From assembly GCA_028277865.1 (NCBI GenBank), contig JANQFM010000546.1, forward strand, positions 1 to 18,260: a stretch of DNA of 18,260 bases, written 5' to 3'. This stretch comes from Acidobacteriota bacterium. Its GTDB lineage: Bacteria > Acidobacteriota > UBA6911 > RPQK01 > DATIPO01. How positions within the stretch are numbered: position 1 is the first letter of the stretch; each line of letters begins with the position of its first letter. Shown piece by piece: positions 1-11,300 of the stretch. The notes under the pieces were generated by a model that worked only from the letters and a program-made list of their open reading frames with translations, did no database searches and was not told the origin of the DNA. The translations under genes were made by a program, and so were the position numbers.

Positions 1-1
1 C

Positions 2-2395
2 CTGCACAATTTCTACGGCCCCACCGAGGCCTCGATCGGCGTCAGCATGTGGAATTGCCGGCCGGAAGAAGACCTGCCCAGCGTCCCCATCGGCCGGGCC
101 ATCGACAACATTCAGCTTTATATTCTGGATCATCAGTTGCGCTTCCCGCCCTTGGGCATCAGCGGAGAGCTGCATGTGGGCGGCATTGGGCTGGCCCGCG
201 GCTACTGGCGACGGCCGGGGCTGACTGCTGCCCATTTCGTGCCCGACCCCAGCGGCCTGCACCCCGGCGCCAGGCTTTACAAGACCGGTGATCAAGCCCG
301 CTTTCTGCCCGACGGCAACATCGAGTTTTTAGGCCGCCTCGACTTTCAGGTCAAAGTCCGCGGGTTCCGCATCGAACTGGGCGAAGTCGAAGCGGCGCTG
401 TGCCGGCATCCGGCTGTGAAAGAGGCAGTCGTTGCGGCTCGGGTCGAAGGGGAAGGCGATACTCGCCTGGTCGCCTACGCCGTTGTCGATCCGGGCAATG
501 ACAGCGAACCCGAAGGGGGCTGGGGCTCCAGCCTGCGGCACTACCTGAGAGGAAGTTTGCCCCGCTACATGGAGCCCTCGGCCGTGGTGCTGCTGGAGAG
601 CCTGCCCGTGACGCCCAACGGCAAGCTGGACCGGGGCGCCCTGCCGGCGCCGGGGCAGCCGCAGCCCGGCGTCGCAACCCTCCCGGTCGTTGCGCGCACC
701 CCGACCGAAGCCTTGCTGCTGCAGATCTGGCAGGACGTCCTGCGCTTGGAGCAGTTGGACCCGGAAGACAATTTCTTCGACTCCGGGGGCGACTCGATCC
801 TGGCCATCCAGATCGTGGCCCGCTCTCATCGGGCCGGCCTGAAGATCACCACCCGCCAGATCTTCGACCACCAGACCATCGCCCGTCTGGCAGCGGCTGT
901 GGACGAGGCCGCCCCGACAGAGGCGGCTCTTCAGTCCCAGGAAGTCGTGACCGGCCCGGTACCCTTGACCCCCATACAGATGTGGCTCTTCGAACGCGAT
1001 CCGGTCGACCTGCACCACTTCAACCAGTCCTCACTGCTGGAAACCGATCCCGGGCTGGACTCCGCAGTGCTGGAAATGGCCCTCAATCTCTGCTGGCAGC
1101 ATCACGACGCTTTGCGGCTGCGTTTCACCAAGTGGCCCAATGGCTGGCGCCAGTTCAATGCTGGAATCGAGTCGGACGAGGCCAGTGCCTTCGACGCCTT
1201 TCACCGTTTCGACCTCTCTGCCCTGTCCACGCAACCCCGTCGGCAAAGGGGCGTGCTGGCAGCGGCGGCGCAGCAACTGCAGGCCAGCTTGAACCTCAGC
1301 TCCGGCCCGCTGCTGCGCTGCGGCTATTTTCGGCTGGGCGCCGGAGAGGCGGGGCGCTTGCTGATCGTTATTCACCACTTGGCGGTCGACGGGGTCTCCT
1401 GGCGCATCCTGCTGGAGGATCTGCAGACGGCCTGCCGCCGATTGAGCCGTCAGCAAGAGCTCCGATTGCCCCCCAAAACCACCTCGTTCCGAGATTGGGC
1501 TCAGCGCCTGACCGATTACGCCGCCTCGGAGGCTTTGCAGCAGGAAACGACCTTCTGGCTCTCGCAAGCCGACCGGCAGGCGGTTGCCCTGCCGGTGGAC
1601 TTCCCCGGCGGCGCCAACCTGGAATCTTCCCTTGGCGAAGTGTCTCTGGCGCTGACTGAGGAGGAGACCCTGCGCCTGCTGCAGGATGTGCCCCGCACCT
1701 ACCATACTCAGATCAACGATGCCCTCTTGACGGCCTTGCTGCAGGCTTTGGGACGCTGGGCAGGCCCGGGATGCTTCAGCATCGACATGGAAGGTCATGG
1801 CCGCGAGGAGCAGGCCGCCGAGGAAGCCGACCTGTCGCGGACGGTGGGCTGGTTCACCGCCCTTTATCCCGTGCTGCTGGAATCGGAGGAGCTGCCCCAG
1901 GGCGTCTCGCAGCAGGGCCGGGCCTTGAAGTCGGTCAAGAGCCAGCTCGAGCAAATCCCCAATCGGGGGATCGGCTATGGGTTGCTGCGTTACCTGGGAC
2001 GCGACCCGGAAGTGGCTCAGCAGCTGGCCGGCCAGCCCAGGCCCCAGCTGGCCTTCAACTACTGGGGTCAGGTGGACGCCGCAGCAAGGCCCTCCGGGTC
2101 CGCCCCTTCCGCCCCTCTGTTGCGCAGCGCCCAGGAGTCCCCAGGCGCCGAACACAGTCCCCGCGCCTTGCGCTCCCACCAGCTGGAAGCAGGCGGGATC
2201 GTTTTCGGGGGCAGGCTGCGGATGAACTGGCAATTCAGCCGCAACCTCCACCGCCGTTCCACCATCGAAGGGCTGGCCCAAGATTTTATGCAGGCCTTGC
2301 GGGAGTTGATCGAGCATTGCCGGGCTCCGGATGCGCAAGGCCGGACCCCTTCGGATTTTCCCCTGGCGAATCTCGATCAGCCGGAGCTGGAACGG
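2..2395 (+). other. NRPS module 1: A1 (3' half)-PCP1-E1
   Basis: A1 is seen from motif A5 onward. It carries A7 (YKTGDQAR), A8 (GRLDFQVKVRG) and A10 with its catalytic lysine (NGKLDR, from 617), so it looks functional; its substrate code is mostly upstream and only positions 322/330/331 (F, I, G) can be read. PCP1 (about 698-905) has the GGDSI form typical of carriers that serve an epimerase, with the pantetheine serine at 794-796. E1 (about 950-2395) shows HHxxxDG followed by VSW at 1373-1402, E4 as DMEGHGRE at 1784-1807, E5 as TVGWF, E6 as GIGYGLLRYL and E7 as NYWGQ near 2057. All are close to consensus, so I infer an active epimerase that delivers a D-residue to C2. Confidence 0.9.
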
Positions 2396-5300
2396 CTGCT
2401 GACAAGCCTTCCTGAAATCGAGGACCTCTACCCCCTCTCACCGCTGCAGCAGGGCATGCTCTTCCACAGTCTCTCCCAGCCCGAGCGGGGTGAATACGTC
2501 GAGCAGCTCAGCTGGCGCCTGGTGGGTCGTTTGGACGGGGCGCTGCTGCAGCAAGCCTGGCACGAGACGGCCCGGCGGCACCCGGTGCTGTGCAGCATCT
2601 TCCTGTGGGAAGAGTTGGAAGAGCCTTTGCAAGCCGTCTGCAAGTCAGCCCGCTTCAGCTGGGAGTTCGCCGATTGGACAGACCTGGCAAAGGAGGAGCA
2701 GCGCCGCAGGCTGGCCGAGTTTTTTGCCAGCGAGCGGAGCAGAGGATTCGATTTCTCAGCGGCGCCTCCCATGCGCTGGGCCGTCTTCCGCCTGGCCGAG
2801 GATGCCCACCAGGTGGTCTGGACCCACCACCATGTGATGCTGGACGGTTGGTCGATCCCTCTGCTGTTGCCCGAATTCTTGGGCACCTACCAGGCCTTGG
2901 CCCAGGGAAGCCGGCCCGATTTGCCGCCCGTCCGCCCCTACCGGGACTACATCGCCTACCTGTACCGCCAGGATCTTTCCCGGGCCGAAGCCTTCTGGCG
3001 CCGCAAGCTCTCCGGCCTCACGGAACCCACTCCCGTCAACCTGGAACGTCCGCAGGGGGAGCTGCAAAAAGGCGAAGACGCTTACAAATGGAATTCATTG
3101 GCCCTCACCGAAAGCGCCACGCACTCTTTGCGATCGCTTGCCCGGCAAGGTCGGCTGACCCTCAACACCCTGGTGCAGGCCGCCTGGGCCTTGCTGCTCA
3201 GCCGCTGCAGCGGTTGCCGGGAAGTGGTTTTCGGGGTCACCCTTTCGGGGCGTCCTGCTGAGCTGCAAGGGGTCGAATCGATGATCGGCCTCTTCATCAA
3301 TACCTTGCCTCTTCGAGTGCGGATCGAGGAAGCCCAAACCGTGATGGGATGGTTGCAGGCGGTGCAGTCAGAACAGGTCGACGTACAGGAATACTCCTTC
3401 AGCCCTCTGGTCCAGATCCAGCAGTGGAGCGAGGTGCCGGCCGATCGTCCGCTCTTCGAGAGCATGCTGGCCTACCAGAACTATCCCAGCCTGAGCGCCC
3501 CCGGCAAGGGGAAGGCCGGCCAAGGGAGGGCGGACCTGAAGCTGGAGAGTTTTGCTTTCCAAGAAAGAACCAATTTCCCCCTCACCCTGGCAGCCGCGCC
3601 CACCAAGCGCCTCCTCTTGAGATTGTCCATTGATCGGCGGCTTTTCGCCGATTGCCAGGCCCGGCGGATGCTGAAGCAGCTGGAAACCGTGCTGGAAAGC
3701 ATGGCGGCCGGATCGGATCTCAGGGTGGGGGAATTGCAGTTCCTGACTCCGGCCGAGAAGCAGATGCTGCTGGAGTGCAATGACACAGGCCGACCGCTGC
3801 CCGAGGGCTGTTTGCACCACTTCGTCCAGGCGCAGGCAGCCCTGCGTCCGCAGGCTGTGTGCGCCTTGATCGAGGACCTCCACGTGAGCTATGCGGAGCT
3901 GGAGGCCCGCGCCGGCCGGCTGGCCCGCACTCTGTATGAGCTGGGAGCGGGCGTTGAAAGCCGGGTGGGTATCTGCCTGCAGCGGTCCTCGGGCCTGGTC
4001 ATCAGCCTGGTGGGCGTCCTCAAGTGCGGCGCCGCTTACCTGCCCCTCGATCCGGGCTATCCCCAACAGCGCCTGGCATTCATGCTCAAGGACGCCGGCG
4101 CCTCCCTGCTGGTGTGCAGTCGTCGTTTGCCTCGAGGCTTTGCCGAGGGGCACCGCCTGGTCGATATCGAGGCTATCGAGCAAGCTTCGGTCGGCGGCCG
4201 CGATGAGCCTCTGCTGGACGCCCGCGCCGACGCCCTCAGTGCGGCCTATGTGATCTACACCTCGGGTTCGACCGGACGCCCCAAGGGAGTCGTCGTCTCC
4301 CACAGCGCCATCTGCAATCACATGCTGTGGATGCAGCATCGCTATCCGCTCAGCCCTTGTGACAGCGTCCTGCAAAAGACCTCCTTCAGCTTCGATGCCT
4401 CGATATGGGAGTTTTTCGCCCCCTTGATGCAGGGCGCCCGGCTGGTGATGGCCAAAGTGGGGGGGCAGCTCGACAGCGACTACCTGATCGGCATGATCGA
4501 ACGCGGCGACACGACTGTGCTGCAAGTGGTCCCCAGCATGCTCCGCGTTGTGTTGGAGGGAGGCCGATTCGTCCGCAGCCGCGGGCTGCGGATGCTCTAC
4601 AGCGGCGGCGAGGCCTTGACGGCTGATCTGAGGGACGGGGTCCTCAACCGCATGGAACGGCTTCAGATGGTCAACGTTTACGGCCCCACCGAGGCTGCCA
4701 TCCAATGCGTCACTTGGGATTGCGGCCGGCCGAGCGCGGGGCGCAACGTCCCCATCGGGCGTCCGGTCTTCAACACGGCCGTCTATTTACTGGACCGCCG
4801 TCTGCAGCCGGTCTGCTGGGGCGCCGCAGGCGAGTTGTGCATCGGGGGAAGCATGCTGGCGCGGGGCTACCTGCGGCGTCCGGGCGCCACGGCCGAGAAG
4901 TTTGTGCCCGACCATTTGGGCAGCCGGCCGGGGATGCGCCTTTACCGCAGCGGCGATCTGGTCCGCAGCCGATTCGATGGGAGTTTCGAGTTTTTACGGC
5001 GCATGGACAACCAGGTCAAGGTGAGGGGCTTTCGCATCGAGCTGGGAGAGATCGAAGCTGCCTTGCTGGACTGCCCGCAGGTGCGCGCTGGCGTGGTGAC
5101 CGCCCTGCCTGATTCCTCGGGCAGCAACCGCCTGGTGGCTTATTTCGTGTCCAAACGGCGCTTGTCGGGCCAAAGCGTTGGGGTGCCCTCCAATCAGGCG
5201 GGCCAAGAGCTGCAGCCCCCGGCCGCCGGACGGCAAACGGCCGATCTGGACGACATCCGCTCTTTCCTGGAGCAACGGCTTCCCGGCTTCATGATGCCTT

Positions 5301-8300
5301 CTTTCTTCATCCCCCTGAAGCGTTTGCCGCTCAATGTCAATGGAAAGCTGGACCGCAAGGCCCTGCCCCCGCCGGAATCGATTCGCAGAGATGGGGAGGG
5401 CTTTGCGGCGCCCCGAACAACCGTCGAGAGCACCCTGGCCCGGATCTGGAAGAAGGTGCTGGGGATCGGCCAGCTGGGAGTGCATGGCAATTTCTTCCAG
5501 CTGGGCGGGCATTCCTTGCTGGCGACCCGCGTTAATGTATTGGTGCGCCAGTCGCTGGGGGTGAGCCTGCCCATCCGGGCCATCTTCGACGCTCCCACGG
5601 TGGCCGGGTTTGCCCGTCGTATTGCCGAGGTGGATCCTGCCCAGGCGCCGCCGCCCATCATGGCCGTCCCCCGGGAGGGAGACCTGCCTCTTTCCTACGC
5701 TCAGCAGCGGCTGTGGGTGCTGGACCGCCTGACCCCGGAAAATCCCTTTTACAACATTGCCTCGGCCTGGAGGCTTTCCGGGAGGCTGGAAGTTCCCCTG
5801 CTCCAAGCCAGCCTCACCCAGATCGTCCGGCGCCATGAAGTCTTGCGCACCCGCTTTCCCGCGCGGCTGGGCCAGCCCTATCAGGAGTTTTGCCCCCTCC
5901 GGGAACTGCCCATGGCCGTCATCGACCTGACCGGACTCCCTGAGCTGATCCGTGAAAAGGAGGCGCGCCGGGCGAGGATGATCCAGGGCCGGCGCCCTTT
6001 CGATCTTTCCCAGGGGCCGCTGATCCGGGCTTCGCTGCTATTGATGCAGCAGGAAAAGGCCGTGCTGCTGGTCACCATGCACCATATCGTGTCCGACGGC
6101 TGGTCGATGGGGATCTTCCTGAAGGAGCTGACCGGGCTTTACGAAGCCGCTTTGGCCGACCGGCCTTCACCCCTGCCTGCACTGCCGATCCAGTACGCCG
6201 ACTTCGCTGTTTGGCAACGCAACTGGCTGCAAGGCGAGGTGCTGCAAAGGCAGCTCTCCTATTGGGGAGAGCGCCTGACTGGGATCCCCAATCTGGATCT
6301 GCCCACCGACCGGCCCCGACCGGCCATTCAGGCCTTCCGGGCCGGCTACCAACCCTTCCAGGTCTCATCAGGCACTCTGGAGCGGCTGCGCGCTTTAGGG
6401 CAGCAGCACGGCGCCACTTTGTTCATGACCTTGCTGGCGGCTTATCAGTGCCTGCTGTACCGCTATACCTCTTTGCGCCACATCGTGGTCGGCTCTCCCA
6501 TCGCCAACCGCAACTATGCCGGGACCGAGGGATTGATCGGCTTTTTCATCAACACCTTGTCGATGGTGGCTGATTTTTCGGGGCATCCGAGCTTTGCCCG
6601 GCTGCTGGGCCAGGTCAGCGCCTCGGCCCTGGATGCCTATACGCACCAGGATCTGCCCTTCGAGAAGCTGGTCGACCACCTGAATATCGAACGCAACCTG
6701 AGCCGCAACCCCATCTTCCAGGTGGTGATGGTGCTGCAGGAACTCTCGGGCGAGGTGATGAACCGGGGCGGCTTGAACGTCCATCCCGTCTCGTCGGAAT
6801 CACGCACCACTCGGTTTGACCTGGAGGCTCATTTCTGGGAACACCCCGAGGGCTTGGGCGGTGTGCTGATCTACGACCTGGACCTGTTCGATCCCGCCAC
6901 ATTGAAGCGGCTGGCCGGGCACTTCCTCAACCTGCTGGAAGGGGCCGCCAAACGGCCCTCCAGCCGGGTGAGCGAGCTTGCGCTGCTGGGGGAGCAGGAA
7001 AGGCGTCAGCTGCAAGTGGCCTGGAACGACGTGCGTGCCGATTATGACCGCGACTGCTGCCTGCACGAGCCCTTTCAGCGGCAGGCCGGCGGGACACCGG
7101 ACGCCGTGGCAGCGGTCTTCGGGGAGCAGATCCTCAGCTACCGGGCATTGAACGCCTGGACCAACCGCCTGGCTCACCGCCTCATCGAAATGGGCGTGGG
7201 GCCCGAAGACCGGGTGGGGGTCTGCATCGAGCGCTCCCTGGAGATGGTGGCGGCTTTGATCGCCATCCTCAAGGCAGCAGGCGCCTACGTGCCCATCGAC
7301 CCCCAATGGCCCCCAAAGCGGATCGAGTTCGTTCTCCAGGACGTGGGGGCTTCGGTCCTGCTGACCCGTTCTTCGATTGCCTCTTCACTGCTGGATTGCA
7401 AGGCTTCGGCCATCGACCTGGGCCGGCAGCGCTTCGAGGGCTTCAGCAGCCAGGACCCGCCCCGGCGCGCCGAGGCGGACAACCTGGCCTACATCATCTT
7501 CACATCGGGTTCGACGGGCCAGCCCAAGGGAGTCGTCCTGCGCCACAGCCCGGTCATCAACCTGATCGAGTGGGTCAATAACACGTTTGAGGTCGGCAGT
7601 GGCGATTGCGTCTTGCTGGTGGCCTCGATGTGCTTCGATCTGTCGGTCTACGACATTTTCGGGATGCTGGCAGCCGGGGGTTCGATCTACGTGGCCAGCG
7701 ATGCCGAAGTCCAAGATGCGGAGAAACTGGTGGCACTGCTCGACTCGGGCGCCGTCTCCTTTTGGGATTCCGCTCCGGCCGCCCTGCAGCAGTTGGTGCC
7801 TTTGCTGCCCGCGTCCGGGCAAGGCCATCGCCGGCTTCGACTGGCTTTCCTTTCCGGCGACTGGATCCCTCTGTCACTGCCGCCCGCCGTGTCCGCCTCT
7901 TTCCCCAACCTGCAGGTAATCGGCCTGGGAGGCGCCACCGAGGCCGCTATCTGGTCAAACTTCCACGTCATTGAAGAGATCGGGTCCCAATGGCTCAGCA
8001 TTCCCTACGGAAGGGCCATTCAAAATGCCCGCTACTACGTGCTGGACCAGGCTCTGCAGCCCACGGCCACCGGCGTGGCGGGCGGGCTTTACATCGGGGG
8101 GGAGTGCCTCTCTTCGGGGTATTGGAACTTGCCCCGGCTGAGTGCGGAAAAGTACATCCCCGACCCTTTTTCCGACAGGCCGGGAGCGGTGCTCTACTCT
8201 ACAGGGGACCAGGCGCGCTGGAGGGCCGCAGGCTATATTGAGTTCCTGGGGCGCCTGGACACCCAGGTCAAGATACGGGGCTACCGCATCGAGCTGGGAG

Positions 8301-11300
8301 AGATCCAGGCGGCCTTTGTCGAGCACCCCGCGCTGGAGGTGGCCCTGGCGGTGGTCCGGGAAGACCAGCCGGGAGTCCGGCGCCTGGTGGCCTACGCAGT
8401 CCCCGGGGAGGCTGCCCAAGCCGCCCCACCCCAGCCGGAAGATTTGCGCGAGTTTGTGCGCGACAAGCTGCCCGTTTACATGGTCCCGTCGGCGGTGGTC
8501 CTGTTGGATTCGATCCCGCTGACTCCCAACGGCAAGGTCGACCGCAAACGGCTGCCGACGCCCGAGGTGGCCTCCTCGCCGGACCAAAAGCCTCTCGTTG
8601 CCCCGCGGACCCCTGACGAATCGCTGCTGGCGCAGATCTGGATGGATGTCCTGGGCTTGGAGCAGGTGGGCGTCGAAGACAACTTCTTCGAGTCGGGAGG
8701 CGATTCGATCTTGAGCATTCAGATAGTGGCCCGTGCCAACCAGGCCGGCCTGCGCTTGGCGCCCCGTCACATCTTCGACCACCAGACCATCGCTGAGCTG
8801 GCAGCCGTTGCAGCAAGCGGCCCGGAGGTTGAAGCCGAACAGGGACTGCTGCAGGGTGAGCTGCCGCTGACTCCTGGCCAGCAGTGGTTGTTGGGGCAGA
8901 ACCTCGCTCATCCCGGCCACTTCAACCAGTCCACAGTCCTGCAGACTCCTTATTCTTGGAGCCCGGCGTTGTTGAGGCAGGCTGCTGAGCACTTGCTGGC
9001 CCATCACGATGCGCTCCGCCTGCGCTTGCAACGGCAAGGCTCCGGCTGGCTGCAGCGTTATGGGGGGATGGGGAACAGCGTACCGTTTTGCCAGATGGAC
9101 TTGTCGGGCCTCAGCGAAAACCGGCGCAAGAAGGCATTCTCGTCGGCCCTTCCGGCCTTGCAGGCCGGCTTTGACCTGGCCGCCGGCCCACTGCTGCGGA
9201 TGGCCTTTTTCACCTCTAGCGAAGCTGGAGGGGGCCAGCTTTTTATCGTTGTCCATCATCTGGCCGTCGATGGCGTCTCCTGGCGCATTCTACTGGAGGA
9301 TCTTGGGGCCGTCTGCCATCGGCTGCAGCGCGGCGAAGCTGTGCAGCTGCCGGCCAAAACGGCTTCTCTCCGGGCGTTGGCTCGCCGGGCACATGCCCGC
9401 GTTCGCAGCAGCGCCCTCGAAAGAGAGGTTGAGCACTGGCTGTCAACAGATTTCCCGAAGGCGGCATCCCTGCCGATGGAATTCCCGTCGGGCATCAACA
9501 ACGAAGCCTCGGCACGCTCGGTTACGATGTCGCTTTCAAGAGAAGAGACCAGCGCCTTGCTGGATGAGGTACACCGAGCTTACCGTACCCGGATTGACGA
9601 CATTCTACTCACGGCGCTGACGCAAGCTTTCTGCCGATGGACGGAGTCCGCTGCACTGCTGGTGGACCTTGAAAGCCCGGAGCGCGAAGGAATTGCAGGC
9701 GGTGTTGACTTTTCCCGCACCATTGGCTGCTTTGCCAGCCCCTTTCCTATCGCAATTGGATTGGAGAGGCTGCCCGAAAACGATTCCAGCCAGGGCCTGG
9801 CTCTCAAATCAGTCAAGGAACAGCTCCGGCAAATCCCGGATTCAGCCGCCAGCTATGGGCTTTTGAACTACGAGGGGAGGGCGCAGGGCGCAGCGGACAC
9901 TCTGGGCAATCTGCCCCAGCCCCAGGTGAGATTTGCCTTCAGGGCGCCGCCCGCTGCTCTGCTCTCTGAGGTTCCCTCCGGCGAGGGCGGCCAGGCTGGG
10001 CTGTTGCACGCCCTGGCGCCGGTGCAGTCCAATCGGGCTCCAAGCAACCTGCGCCAGCATTTGCTGGACATTGAGGCCAGCGTCTCGGAAGGATGCCTGC
10101 ATACGGCCTGGAGCTACAGTTCGAATCTGCACCGGCGCAAAACAGTGGAAAGGTTGGTTCGCAGCTTCCAGACGGCCCTCCGGTCGCTGATCGCCCACTG
10201 CCAGTCTCCTGAGGCGGGGGGATTCACCCCTTCGGACTTCCCACTCGTTCAGCTCAGCCAGGAGATGCTCGACCAGCTGACCGGCCGCAACAGGCAGATC
10301 TCCGATTTGTACCCGCTTTCGCCTATGCAGAAGGACATGCTGCTGCACAGGCTGGCGGTTCCGGATTCCAGGCTGGGCTTTTTGCAGTTTGGCTATACGC
10401 TGGAAGGCGATGTCGACCTGGGCGCTGTCCGGCAGGCGTGGCAGCATTTGGTCGAACGCCACACTGTCCTGCGGACGGGTTTTCTTTGGCAGGGCCTCCA
10501 GGAGCCCTTGCAATTCGTCCAGGAGAGTGTGGAGATCCCCTGGGAAGAGCACGACTGGACCGATCTAAGCAAAACGCAGCTGCAAGCCCGCGTGCAGTCT
10601 TTCCTTCGTCAGGACCGTGCCCGCGGGTTCGATCCGGCGCGGGCTCCCTTGAGCCGCTTCGCCCTCATCCGTCTGTCTGCCGCCCGCTGGGTACTGCTGT
10701 GGAGCACCCATCACATCCTGCTGGACGGATGGGGGCAGATCCAGGCCGCGCAGGAAGCAGCAGCCCTATACCAGGCATTGCGCCTGGGCAAAGAGCCGCA
10801 GCTGGCTCCGGCCCGGCCTTACCGGGACTACATCGCCTGGCTGCAGGGCCAGAGCCTCTCCGGGGCCGAAACCTACTGGAAGGAGGCCTTCAAAGGGTTT
10901 ACCTCTCCGACACCGGTCTGGTTCGGCGACCTGGCTTCGGAGGATTACGGCGAAGAAGCCTTTGACCAAAAGGCCGTCTACTTGTCCAGGGAAAGCAGCG
11001 ACGCTCTGCGGGAAGTGGCGAAACGGCATCGGCTGACCTTGAATACATTGGTCCAGGGCGCCTGGGCCTTGCTGCTGAGCCGCTACAGCGGCGACGAAGA
11101 TGTGGTATTCGGCGTGACGGTGTCGGGCCGGCCGGTTGATGTGGAGGGGGTGGAGAGGATGGTGGGCTTGTTTATCAACAACTTGCCTCTGCGAGCTCAA
11201 GTGCCGCCTGAAGCCTCTCTGCTTCCTTGGCTGAGCCGGATTCAGAGCCGGCAGCTGGAAATTACCCGGTTCGAGCACGTACCCCAATCGAAAATCCGGC

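Noticed and set aside
47..49. ATG at 47 as the start of the synthetase
   Set aside because: The frame is open from base 2 and already encodes the A5 motif NFYGPTE before this ATG, so it is an internal methionine.
1031..2338. Long open frame of 435 codons on the minus strand
   Set aside because: It lies opposite the E1 domain, has no recognisable domain, and long antisense frames are expected in GC-rich DNA with this codon bias.
3368..4705. Minus-strand open frame of 445 codons opposite C2/A2
   Set aside because: Same reasoning: it shadows well-supported NRPS coding sequence and shows low-complexity His/Gln/Ala composition without motifs.
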